Shown: positions 1-6,424, numbered from the stretch's first letter. The stretch is DNA of 8,606 nt from an uncultured Subdoligranulum sp. (GCF_937890665.1 NZ_CALADU010000182.1:1-8606), one strand, 5' to 3'. The notes: generated from the sequence alone by a model not told the origin. Numbers and translations are program-made.

Positions 1-16
1 CACCGCGAAACCACTT

Positions 17-53
17 TGTCAACACTTTTTTCAGATTTTTTGACAAATTTTTC
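17..53 (-). promoter_or_regulatory. Probable strong divergent promoter (-35 and A-tract UP element) pointing out of the left edge
   Basis: Read on the minus strand, a consensus -35 box TTGACA lies at 22-17. It is preceded by three A-rich tracts (about 24-30, 35-41 and 46-53), spaced roughly one helical turn apart. Only 16 bases remain before the window edge, so the -10 box would fall just outside. A perfect -35 plus phased A-tracts resembles an UP element, as seen at rRNA or tRNA operon promoters and other very strong promoters in Firmicutes. What it drives cannot be seen. The heptamer TTTGTCA (15-21) is repeated inverted as TGACAAA (41-47), so a + strand -35-like TTGACA also exists at 40-45, but it has no suitable -10 downstream. 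Confidence 0.45.
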
Positions 54-149
54 GGAACGTTTTTGGGCACTCTGTATATCGTGGTTGGCCTTTCCCAATA
101 CCACAAGAAGTGGTTTTTCCCCTTGTTGAACCCCCATAGAGGGTCTTTT

Positions 150-158
150 TGCTATTAT
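150..158 (+). promoter_or_regulatory. Candidate extended -10 promoter of corA
   Basis: TGC-TATTAT at 150-158 is an extended -10 (TGn followed by a near-consensus hexamer) in an AT-rich pocket. There is no good -35 at 16-18 bp; a TTGAAC at 126-131 is too far away (21 bp). Transcription would start near 165 and give a leader of about 90 nt before corA. The leader contains a small GCGG/CCGC hairpin around 196-208 but nothing matching a known riboswitch. The call rests on pattern only. Confidence 0.4.
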
Positions 159-256
159 ATAAGGTATAGGTGGTGATTTGCAAAGGTTTTACTTGCGGTT
201 TAGCCGCGTAGGGCTTATACTGGTAGGACAAGAGTAATTGACGGGTGGGCATGGCC

Positions 257-1198
257 ATGATGGAGATTTACCGCACAATAGACAAGCAGTTGACGCGGGT
301 GGAGGATATGGACGAGGGCTGCTGGATTTGTCTGACAGCTCCGACCGAAGCCGAGGTGCGTCGGGTAGCCGCCACGCTGGACATTGAGCCCAACGACTTG
401 TTTGCCGCCACCGACCCGGAAGAATCGGCCCGTATCAGTCTGGAAGACGGCTACACCGTCATCATCGTGGACATTCCCTATCAGGTACCGGGTTCCGGGG
501 AAGGGATCTACTCCACCATCCCTATGGGCATCTTGCTTACCCAAGATTTGGTCGTCACGGTTTGCTCGGTGGACACACCGGTGATCGGGGATTTTTCCTC
601 CTGCCGGGTACGGGGATTTTCCACCCGTAAGAAGATGCGGTTCGTCTACCAGTTGTTGTACCGGGCTGCCACGATGTACCAGCAGGAGCTGCGCCTCATC
701 GACCGCCGGCGGCAAGCCCTTGAAAAGAATCTATCCGGCGATTTGCGAGACAGCGACTTGGTGGAGCTGCATGGGTTGGAGTCCACGCTGGTCTACTTTG
801 CCACCAGTTTGCGGGCCAACGCCACCGTCTTGGACCGTCTGACCCGCTACAAGCGGCTGGAACAGTATCCCGACGACCGGGAATTGCTAGATGACGTGAT
901 CGTTGAGATCCGACAGGCCATCGAGATGACCAGCATCTACCGCGATGATATTAAAGGTACCCGGGAATTGTTCAGCTCCATTTTGGACAACCGCTTGAAC
1001 AACGCCATGAAATACCTGACCAGCATCACCCTATTGATGGCTGTGCCCACCGTCGTCAGCGGCTTATACGGCATGAACGTCTCTTCAGAGGGTATGCCTT
1101 TCGCCAGCAGCCAAGCCGGTTTCGGTATCGTGTTGGGGCTGACGCTTATCGTCTGCGTGGTAACGGCTTGGTTCCTGCATAAAAAACACATGTTGTAA
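257..1198 (+). CDS. corA: CorA-family magnesium/divalent cation transporter
   Basis: Predicted inner-membrane channel of the CorA/MIT family, moving Mg2+ (or Co2+/Ni2+) into the cell as a pentamer. The 313-aa length fits the family. The long, charged N-terminal cytoplasmic domain (about residues 1-250) is followed by two hydrophobic segments at the C-terminus. The first ends in the family signature YGMNV (GMN at about 272-274), and the second (about 285-305) is followed by a short basic tail, HKKHML. I chose ATG 257 because GGTGGG (244-249) lies 7 nt upstream and family members commonly begin M-x-EIY. GTG 245, ATG 251 and ATG 260 are in-frame alternatives. It stands alone: its own promoter lies upstream and a strong terminator 9 nt downstream. 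Substrate preference cannot be told from sequence, and GMN-bearing members can also be efflux proteins. Confidence 0.93.
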   Translation: MMEIYRTIDKQLTRVEDMDEGCWICLTAPTEAEVRRVAATLDIEPNDLFAATDPEESARISLEDGYTVIIVDIPYQVPGSGEGIYSTIPMGILLTQDLVVTVCSVDTPVIGDFSSCRVRGFSTRKKMRFVYQLLYRAATMYQQELRLIDRRRQALEKNLSGDLRDSDLVELHGLESTLVYFATSLRANATVLDRLTRYKRLEQYPDDRELLDDVIVEIRQAIEMTSIYRDDIKGTRELFSSILDNRLNNAMKYLTSITLLMAVPTVVSGLYGMNVSSEGMPFASSQAGFGIVLGLTLIVCVVTAWFLHKKHML

Positions 1199-1207
1199 CG
1201 CACTGCT

Positions 1208-1242
1208 CCCGCCCGGAAAAATCCGGGCGGGGGTTTTCTTTT
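1208..1242 (+). terminator. Rho-independent terminator of corA
   Basis: A perfect 10-bp GC-rich stem (CCCGCCCGGA, 1208-1217, with TCCGGGCGGG, 1222-1231) has an AAAA loop and is followed by TTTTCTTTT (1234-1242). It begins 9 nt after the corA stop codon, so it separates corA from the downstream operon. Confidence 0.93.
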
Positions 1243-1262
1243 AGGGGGTACTGTGGTAGAAT
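1234..1262 (+). promoter_or_regulatory. Candidate promoter of the asnB-ligase-murE operon
   Basis: TGG-TAGAAT at 1254-1262 is an extended -10 box. The region 17 bp upstream (1234-1239, TTTTCT) is a poor -35 that overlaps the U-tract of the corA terminator. Transcription would start near 1269, giving a leader of about 64 nt. This is the only plausible promoter between the terminator and asnB. No operator was recognised. Confidence 0.45.
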
Positions 1263-1332
1263 ATAAAAGAATATGGAATTTTCTCCGTATAGGAAACAGA
1301 AGCAACCTGATAGAGGGAAAGGATAAACGACC

Positions 1333-3180
1333 ATGTGTGGTTTTGTTGGTTTTACCGGGCTGCGCGAGGCGCGTGAGGCGATCCTGCATAAGATGGCAGA
1401 CCGTATCATCCACCGCGGCCCCGATATGGAAGGCTACCACCTGAGCGGCGACACCCCGGCCACCGCTGTGGCGTTGGGGTTCCGCCGGCTGAGCATCATC
1501 GACTTGGCAGCGGGCCGTCAGCCCATGTACAATGAGGACGGCACCGTTGTCTGCGTGTTCAACGGCGAAATTTATAACTTTATGGAGCTGCGCACCGAGC
1601 TGCAGGCCAAGGGCCACGTCTTTAAGACCCACTGCGACACCGAGGTGATCCTGCACGGGTACGAGGAGTACGGCAACAAACTGGCCGCTATGCTGCGGGG
1701 CATGTTCGCCTTTGTGGTGTATGACACCAAGACCCACGTCATGTACGGCGCCCGGGACATCTTTGGCGTCAAGCCGTTCTACTACACCCAGACCGATGCC
1801 GGCGAACTGCTGTTCGGCTCGGAAATCAAGAGCCTGCTGGAGCATCCCGGATTCCGCCGGGAGGTCAACCCCGAGGCCCTGCGCCCCTACCTGACCTTCC
1901 AGTACAGCGCCATGAACGAAACCTTCTTCAAAGGCACCTACAAGCTGGCCCCCGCCCACTGGTTTGAGTACAAGGACGGCCAGATGCACATTGAGCGGTA
2001 CTGGGATGTGGATTTCCGCCACAAAACCAGCATGAGCTTTGAGGATTGTGCGGCGCAAATCGACGCCCGGGTACGGGAATCGGTGGCCGCCCACCGCATC
2101 AGCGACGTGAAGGTGGGTTCCTTCCTGTCGGGCGGCGTGGATTCCAGCTATATCACCGCCTGCCTGATGCCCAACGACACCTTCTCGGTAGGCTTCGAGA
2201 CCCCCGACGGCAGCCATAAGTTCGACGAAACCACTGAGGCCGCCGAACTGTCCGCCAAGCTGGGCATCCGCAACTACCGGGAGATGCTGACCAAGGAAGA
2301 GTGTTTGAACGCCTTTGCGGACATCCAGTACCACATGGATGAGCCCCAGTCCAACCCCTCCTCGGTGCCGCTCTACTATTTGTGCCAACTGGCCCGCCGC
2401 CATGTAACGGTGGTGCTGTCCGGCGAGGGCGCCGACGAAATTTACGCCGGGTACGAGTGGTACGCCGACAACGCCATGATGCAGAAGTACAAGCATCTGC
2501 CGCTGGGGCTGCGCCATCTGGCCAGCGACGTGAGCCAGCATCTGCCCTACTTCAAGGGGCACGACTTCATCATCAAGGGCAGCGGCCGTCCCGAGGATTG
2601 GTTCATCGGGCAGGCGCTGGTCTTTACCGAGAAGGAAGCCTACGACATCCTGAAGCCCAAGTACCGGGTAGGCCCCACCGCCCGGGAGGTTGCCGCGCCC
2701 ATCTACGACCGGGTGAAAGACCTGCCGGAGTTGGAAAAGAAGCAGTATCTGGATTTGAACCTCTGGCTGCCCGGTGACATTCTGCTGAAAGCTGACAAGA
2801 TGAGCATGGCCCACAGTCTGGAATTGCGGGTGCCTTATCTGGACCGGGAAGTGCTGCGGGAGGCTTCCAGCTACCCTGTCAACTACAAAATCGCCGGCGA
2901 CACCAAGGCCGTGCTGCGGGCTGCCGCCAACAAGACGCTGCCCGACGCGTGGGCCAACCGCACCAAGAAAGGCTTCCCGGTGCCCATTGCCAAATGGCTG
3001 GAGGACCCGGCGTTTTCCGCCAAGGTGCGCGCCCGGTTCGAGAGCGACGTAGCCGCCGAGTACTTCGACCAAGACAAGCTGGTGGCTATGCTGGCCGACC
3101 CGCGCCACGAGCGCCGCAAGATCTGGACAGCCTACACCTTCCTGACTTGGCATGAACAGTTCTTTGAGAAGTGGGCCTGA
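1333..3180 (+). CDS. asnB: AsnB-type glutamine-hydrolysing asparagine synthetase / amidotransferase
   Basis: Class II glutamine amidotransferase fused to an ATP-pyrophosphatase domain. Glutamine is hydrolysed at the N-terminal Cys2, and the ammonia is used to amidate an adenylated carboxylate. Visible key residues: Cys2 directly after the start Met, R52 in RRLSIIDL, the FNGEIYN motif with N77 and E79, and D102 in CDTEV, all of the glutaminase site. In the C-terminal synthetase domain come the PP-loop SGGVDSS at 266-272, GEGADEIYAGY from 364, and the LKADKMSMAHSLELRVPYLD stretch. At 615 aa it is longer than E. coli AsnB (554 aa) and close to the Bacillus AsnO/AsnB size class. AAAGGA (1318-1323) lies 9 nt before ATG. 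The domain chemistry is secure; the substrate is not. Enzymes of this family make free asparagine, but some amidate peptidoglycan (Lactococcus AsnH on D-Asp, Lactobacillus AsnB1 and B. subtilis AsnB on meso-DAP). Being first in an operon with a D-Asp-ligase-like gene and murE favours a cell-wall substrate (inference). Confidence 0.93.
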   Translation: MCGFVGFTGLREAREAILHKMADRIIHRGPDMEGYHLSGDTPATAVALGFRRLSIIDLAAGRQPMYNEDGTVVCVFNGEIYNFMELRTELQAKGHVFKTHCDTEVILHGYEEYGNKLAAMLRGMFAFVVYDTKTHVMYGARDIFGVKPFYYTQTDAGELLFGSEIKSLLEHPGFRREVNPEALRPYLTFQYSAMNETFFKGTYKLAPAHWFEYKDGQMHIERYWDVDFRHKTSMSFEDCAAQIDARVRESVAAHRISDVKVGSFLSGGVDSSYITACLMPNDTFSVGFETPDGSHKFDETTEAAELSAKLGIRNYREMLTKEECLNAFADIQYHMDEPQSNPSSVPLYYLCQLARRHVTVVLSGEGADEIYAGYEWYADNAMMQKYKHLPLGLRHLASDVSQHLPYFKGHDFIIKGSGRPEDWFIGQALVFTEKEAYDILKPKYRVGPTAREVAAPIYDRVKDLPELEKKQYLDLNLWLPGDILLKADKMSMAHSLELRVPYLDREVLREASSYPVNYKIAGDTKAVLRAAANKTLPDAWANRTKKGFPVPIAKWLEDPAFSAKVRARFESDVAAEYFDQDKLVAMLADPRHERRKIWTAYTFLTWHEQFFEKWA

Positions 3181-3221
3181 CCGCCCACAGCGACCATTGT
3201 AAAGCAGACTCTTCTGTAAAC

Positions 3222-3227
3222 AAGGAG
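3222..3227 (+). promoter_or_regulatory. Ribosome binding site with unusually long spacing
   Basis: A strong AAGGAG (3222-3227) precedes the ATP-grasp gene, but 14 nt, including TTTTTT, separate it from ATG 3242 (ATG 3245 would be 17 nt away). The nearer ATG at 3228 is out of frame. There is no terminator in the 61-nt asnB-ligase gap, so co-transcription is likely. The wide spacing could lower translation of this gene relative to its neighbours. Confidence 0.55.
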
Positions 3228-3241
3228 ATGCAATTTTTTCT

Positions 3242-4468
3242 ATGATGACCGACCTGATCCCTGTATTTTTGGGTGCTGACCTGAACTGCTATAACTTTGC
3301 CCGGGCTTTCCATGAAGCCTACGGCGTCGAGAGCTACGCCTTCGGCCGCTATGCCATGGCGCCCACCAAATATTCCAAGATCGTACACTTCACCATCGTA
3401 CCTGACATCGACAACGAGCCCACCATGCTGCGGGTGCTGCACGACTTTGCCAAAGAGCACGCCGGCAAGCGGCTCTATCTCTTCGGCTGCACCGACGACT
3501 ACGCGGCCATGATCATCCGCCGCAAGGCCGAACTGCCGGAGTATATCGCCCCCGGCCCCGCCGCCGACCTGTACGGCTCTATCCAGAAAAAGGCCGAGTT
3601 CTACGAGGTGTGTGACAAGTTCGGCATTCCCTACCCCACCACCAAGGTATTGACCGCTCCGGTAGACGCCGGCGAACTGACCGAGGAGAAGCTGGGCTTC
3701 GCCTACCCCATCATCGTGAAGCCGTCCTCCAGCGTGGCCTATTGGAAATTCCCCTTTGACGGCATGAAGAAGGTCTACACCGCCGCCGATCCCGCCGAAG
3801 CCGCCGCCATCGTGAAGCAGATCTACGGCTCCGGCTATCCCGACAAGATGATCTTGCAGAAGATGGTCCCGGGCGGCGACGACCACATGCGGGTGCTGAC
3901 CGCCTTCTCGGACGAGAATGGCAAGGTCCGGGCCATGTGTCTGGGCCACACGATGGTGGAGGAGCACACCCCCCACGGGCTGGGCAACCACGCCGCCATC
4001 GTCACCGAGGACACCACCGCTCTGCCGCTGGTGGAGAATATCCGCCAGATGTTGGAAGCCTGCCATTACACCGGTTTTTCCAACTTTGACATCAAATGTT
4101 CGGACGAGCCGGGGGATTTCCGGGTGTTTGAGATCAACCTGCGGCAGGGACGCAGCAACTACTATGTGACCGCCGCCGGCATGAACATCGCCAAACTGGT
4201 GGTGGAAAAGTGGAACGACGGCGGCACCGACTGCGTGCTGAACCGCAACGAGGTGTTCTGGCACCACGTACCGGCCAAAGTCGCCTTTACCCACACCGAG
4301 GACAAGAAGCTGGTGGCCCACGCCCAAGGGCTGAAGGCGCAAGGCAAGGAAGCCTGTTCGCTGCTCTACGGTCCCGACCTGCGGCTGAACCCTCTTCGCA
4401 CTGCCTGTGTGCTGGAGCAGCTCCGCCGCCAGTTTAAGAAGTTCAAAACTTACTACCCGAAAGGCTGA
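3242..4468 (+). CDS. ATP-grasp carboxylate-amine ligase, D-aspartate ligase-like
   Basis: A 408-aa ATP-grasp enzyme that would join a carboxylate, activated as acyl phosphate, to an amine. Visible ATP-grasp features: VKPSSS with K160 (ATP phosphate-binding lysine position), the NFDIK strand (281-285), and FEINLRQGRSN with E297, N299 and R301 (metal and phosphate ligands). The full length and several segments agree with my memory of the E. faecium D-aspartate ligase (Aslfm): the N-terminus IPVFLGADLNCYNFARAFHE, then MAPTKYSKIV, KAEFYEVCDKFGIPYPTT, and FEINLRQGR followed by YVT. That enzyme adds D-Asp through its beta-carboxylate to the epsilon-amine of L-Lys in UDP-MurNAc-pentapeptide. No signal peptide or membrane segment is visible, so it is cytoplasmic. 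The gene ends 7 nt before murE, implying tight coupling. The ATP-grasp call is secure; the D-Asp substrate is inferred from recalled resemblance plus context. No aspartate racemase is in the window. It could instead use another D-amino or hydroxy acid. Confidence 0.78.
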   Translation: MMTDLIPVFLGADLNCYNFARAFHEAYGVESYAFGRYAMAPTKYSKIVHFTIVPDIDNEPTMLRVLHDFAKEHAGKRLYLFGCTDDYAAMIIRRKAELPEYIAPGPAADLYGSIQKKAEFYEVCDKFGIPYPTTKVLTAPVDAGELTEEKLGFAYPIIVKPSSSVAYWKFPFDGMKKVYTAADPAEAAAIVKQIYGSGYPDKMILQKMVPGGDDHMRVLTAFSDENGKVRAMCLGHTMVEEHTPHGLGNHAAIVTEDTTALPLVENIRQMLEACHYTGFSNFDIKCSDEPGDFRVFEINLRQGRSNYYVTAAGMNIAKLVVEKWNDGGTDCVLNRNEVFWHHVPAKVAFTHTEDKKLVAHAQGLKAQGKEACSLLYGPDLRLNPLRTACVLEQLRRQFKKFKTYYPKG

Positions 4469-4475
4469 TCCTGCC

Positions 4476-5936
4476 ATGAAATTGAACGATCTGGTTCGCC
4501 ATATCGACCACACCGGCGCCTCGGAGGTGGAGATCACCGCCATCACCTACGATTCCCGCAAGGCGGGTCCCGGGTCGCTGTTTGTCTGTCTGGTGGGGGC
4601 GTGGATGGACGGCCACACCTTTGCCCAAAGCGCCTACCAGCAGGGCTGCCGTGCTTTTTTGGCGGAGCGCCCGCTGGACCTGCCCACCGACGCCGCCCAG
4701 ATTTTGACCGATGACACCCGGGCCGCTTTGGCCGTCATCGGCGCGGACTTTTACGGCAACCCTGCCAAAGAACTGCACATTTTGGGCATTACCGGCACCA
4801 AGGGCAAAACCACCACGGCGCTGCTGACCGCCGCCATCCTGACCGATGCCGGACTGCCCTGCGCTTACATTGGTTCCAACGGGGTCAACATCGCCGGGAC
4901 CCACGAAGCCACCGCCAACACCACGCCGGAAAGTCTGGAACTGCATCGGCTGTTCCGCAAAATGCTGGACGCCAACGTACACCACGTAGTGCTGGAAGTG
5001 AGCAGCCAAGCGCTGCGCCACCACCGGGTGGACGGCATCCCCTTTGAGGCCGTGGCCTTCACCAACCTGTCGGAGGACCATATCGGCCCCGGCGAGCACC
5101 CCGACTTTGAGGATTACAAGGCCGCCAAACGCCGCCTGTTTGCCGAGTACGATGCCCGGGTCATGGTCTACAACACCGACGATGCCGCCAGCGACTATAT
5201 GCGGGCCGGGTTCCGGGGGCAGCAGGTCAGCTTCGGCATTGACCACGATGCCGACTACCGCGCCACCCAGCTGGCCCAGTACCGCAGCGAAACCGCCTTG
5301 GGCGTAGATTTTCTCTGTGCGCATAACGGCGAAACCACCCCGGTGCGGGTCATGTCGCCGGGGGCGTTCAGCGCTTCCGATGCGCTGTGTGCCATCGCCC
5401 TCTGCGGGGCCTTCGGCGTAACGCCCGCCCAAGCCGCCAAGACGCTGGCCCACACCCCGGTGCAGGGCCGCTTTGAGGTGGTGGAAGGCCTGCCCGGCCG
5501 CACCTTTATCGTGGATTATTCCCACAACGGTCTGGCGCTGACCAGCGCCCTGAAAACCCTGCGGGCCTACCATCCCCACCGGCTGATTTGCGTCTTCGGC
5601 TCGGTGGGCGGACGCACACAGGTGCGCCGCCGGGAACTGGCCGAAGCCGCCAGCGCTTGGGCCGATTACAGCATTTTGACCAGCGACAACCCGGACTTTG
5701 AGGATCCCATGGCCATTTTGCGGGACATCGACGCTGCCATGGCCATGGATGCCCAGTACACCTTGATCCCCGACCGGGCCGAAGCCATCCGCGCCGCAGT
5801 CCAGATGGCCGAGGAAGGGGACATCGTCCTGTTTGCCGGCAAGGGCCACGAGGATTACCAACTCATCGAAGGCAAGAAAGTTCCGTTTGTAGAGCGGGAA
5901 CTGATTCAGGAAGCCTGCCGGGCCATCCACGGCTGA
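4476..5936 (+). CDS. murE: MurE: UDP-MurNAc-tripeptide synthetase, probably L-lysine (or other diamino acid) adding
   Basis: Cytoplasmic Mur ligase adding residue 3 to UDP-MurNAc-L-Ala-D-Glu with ATP. At 486 aa it has the three Mur domains: an N-terminal UDP-binding part (ITYDSRKAGPGSLFV), a central ATPase with P-loop GTKGKTT from residue 107, and a C-terminal domain. The lysine of YKAAKRR would be the carbamylated metal-site lysine. The substrate loop reads DNPD (404-407), not the DNPR of meso-DAP enzymes, so the arginine that binds the second DAP carboxylate is missing. GTKGKT, DHIGPGEHPDFEDY, DYSHNG and FEDPMAI resemble the L-Lys MurE of Streptococcus pneumoniae as I recall it. GKGHEDYQ (455-462), however, is like E. 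coli. I chose ATG 4476: AAAGG (4460-4464) precedes it, it lies 7 nt after the upstream stop, and translation from GTG 4407 would only add a non-homologous leader overlapping the ligase gene. The fold is certain; the amino acid added is inferred. It may be the sole MurE or a second copy. Confidence 0.92.
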   Translation: MKLNDLVRHIDHTGASEVEITAITYDSRKAGPGSLFVCLVGAWMDGHTFAQSAYQQGCRAFLAERPLDLPTDAAQILTDDTRAALAVIGADFYGNPAKELHILGITGTKGKTTTALLTAAILTDAGLPCAYIGSNGVNIAGTHEATANTTPESLELHRLFRKMLDANVHHVVLEVSSQALRHHRVDGIPFEAVAFTNLSEDHIGPGEHPDFEDYKAAKRRLFAEYDARVMVYNTDDAASDYMRAGFRGQQVSFGIDHDADYRATQLAQYRSETALGVDFLCAHNGETTPVRVMSPGAFSASDALCAIALCGAFGVTPAQAAKTLAHTPVQGRFEVVEGLPGRTFIVDYSHNGLALTSALKTLRAYHPHRLICVFGSVGGRTQVRRRELAEAASAWADYSILTSDNPDFEDPMAILRDIDAAMAMDAQYTLIPDRAEAIRAAVQMAEEGDIVLFAGKGHEDYQLIEGKKVPFVERELIQEACRAIHG

Positions 5937-5953
5937 GCTGCATAAACAATACC

Positions 5954-5990
5954 AAAACGCGGGGGAGCCTTATCGGCTCCCCCGCGTTTT
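5954..5990. terminator. Bidirectional terminator between convergent murE and the regulator gene
   Basis: A perfect 16-bp stem pairs AAAACGCGGGGGAGCC (5954-5969) with its complement (5975-5990) around a TTATC loop. Because the stem begins with AAAA and ends with TTTT, it gives a hairpin plus U-run on both strands. It lies 17 nt after the murE stop and 14 nt after the regulator stop on the opposite strand, so one element serves both operons. Confidence 0.93.
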
Positions 5991-6004
5991 ACTTGCAGAA
6001 GGGT

Positions 6005-6382
6005 TTAGGTTTCCAGCGTTCCCCGCTGGGCAAAGGCGATCATCTTGCTGTACGTTTCCTCGCTGAGATCGTGCTCGATCTTGCAGGCATCATGGGAGGC
6101 CACTTCCGGGTCCACCCCCAGCGCCACAAAAAACTGGGTTAGCTGGCGGTGGCGGTCATAGATCCGCCGGGCGATGGCCAGCCCCGGTTCTTCCAGATGG
6201 ATGTAACCGTCGCCGTCCACCGAGATATAGCCGTTTTCCCGCAGGTTTTTCATCGCCACGCTGACGCTGGGTTTGGAATAGCCCATCGCCACCGCAATGT
6301 CGATGGAGCGCACCGCGCCTTTTTGTTCCTGCAGCATGAGGATTTTCTCCAGATAATCTTCCGCCGATTCATGAATGTTCAT
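6005..6382 (-). CDS. DtxR/MntR-family metal-dependent transcriptional regulator
   Basis: A 125-aa metal-sensing repressor. Residues 1-65 form the winged helix-turn-helix (SIDIAVAMGYSKPSVSVAMKNL is the HTH), and 66-125 form the dimerisation/metal-binding part. There is no C-terminal SH3/FeoA-like domain, so it has MntR length rather than DtxR length (226 aa). Aligned with B. subtilis MntR with a one-residue offset, the ligand positions read D9, E12, H78, C100, E103, H104. C100 replaces MntR E99 and matches DtxR C102 in the motif DACKIEH. ATG 6382 is chosen because AAAGGGGG lies about 7 nt upstream. The ATG at 6445 lies inside the -35 box of the likely promoter and cannot be the start. Its position just downstream of feoB suggests it controls iron uptake, but Mn2+ sensing is possible. 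It has its own promoter and an inverted repeat over the -10 that would allow autoregulation. Confidence 0.9.
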   Translation of the reverse strand: MNIHESAEDYLEKILMLQEQKGAVRSIDIAVAMGYSKPSVSVAMKNLRENGYISVDGDGYIHLEEPGLAIARRIYDRHRQLTQFFVALGVDPEVASHDACKIEHDLSEETYSKMIAFAQRGTLET

Positions 6383-6409
6383 CGACGCGCCCCCTTTCGG
6401 TACGGTTCT

Positions 6410-6424
6410 GGTATTCACTATACC
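6410..6424. promoter_or_regulatory. Candidate operator: 15-bp inverted repeat over the regulator's -10 box
   Basis: GGTAT-TCACT-ATACC is a perfect 5-bp inverted repeat with a 5-bp spacer, and it covers the -10 hexamer of the regulator gene promoter. The placement suits an autorepressor. It does not match the DtxR or MntR consensus boxes I know, so the assignment is by position only. Confidence 0.4.

Noticed and set aside
159..250. Mg2+-sensing riboswitch (M-box) in the corA leader
   Set aside because: The leader from the likely start is only about 90 nt, too short for an M-box, and I see none of its conserved helices or a terminator just before corA.
937..3153. Very long open frame on the minus strand opposite asnB (738 codons), with similar ones at 3086-4546 and 4443-5930
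   Set aside because: They lie antisense to three well-recognised genes, have Gly/His/Val/Gln-rich low-information translations and no family motifs. They arise from GC-rich third codon positions in the real genes.
4407..4475. 69-bp upstream extension of murE from GTG 4407
   Set aside because: It overlaps the end of the ATP-grasp gene, encodes a non-homologous Ser/Arg-rich stretch, and ATG 4476 matches the family N-terminus and operon spacing.
3242..5936. Cyanophycin-type polymer synthesis (ATP-grasp plus Mur ligase, as in CphA)
   Set aside because: The two activities are in separate proteins, MurE keeps its N-terminal UDP-sugar-binding domain and GKGHEDYQ motif, and the ATP-grasp protein resembles D-Asp ligase over its full length. 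No cyanophycinase is present.
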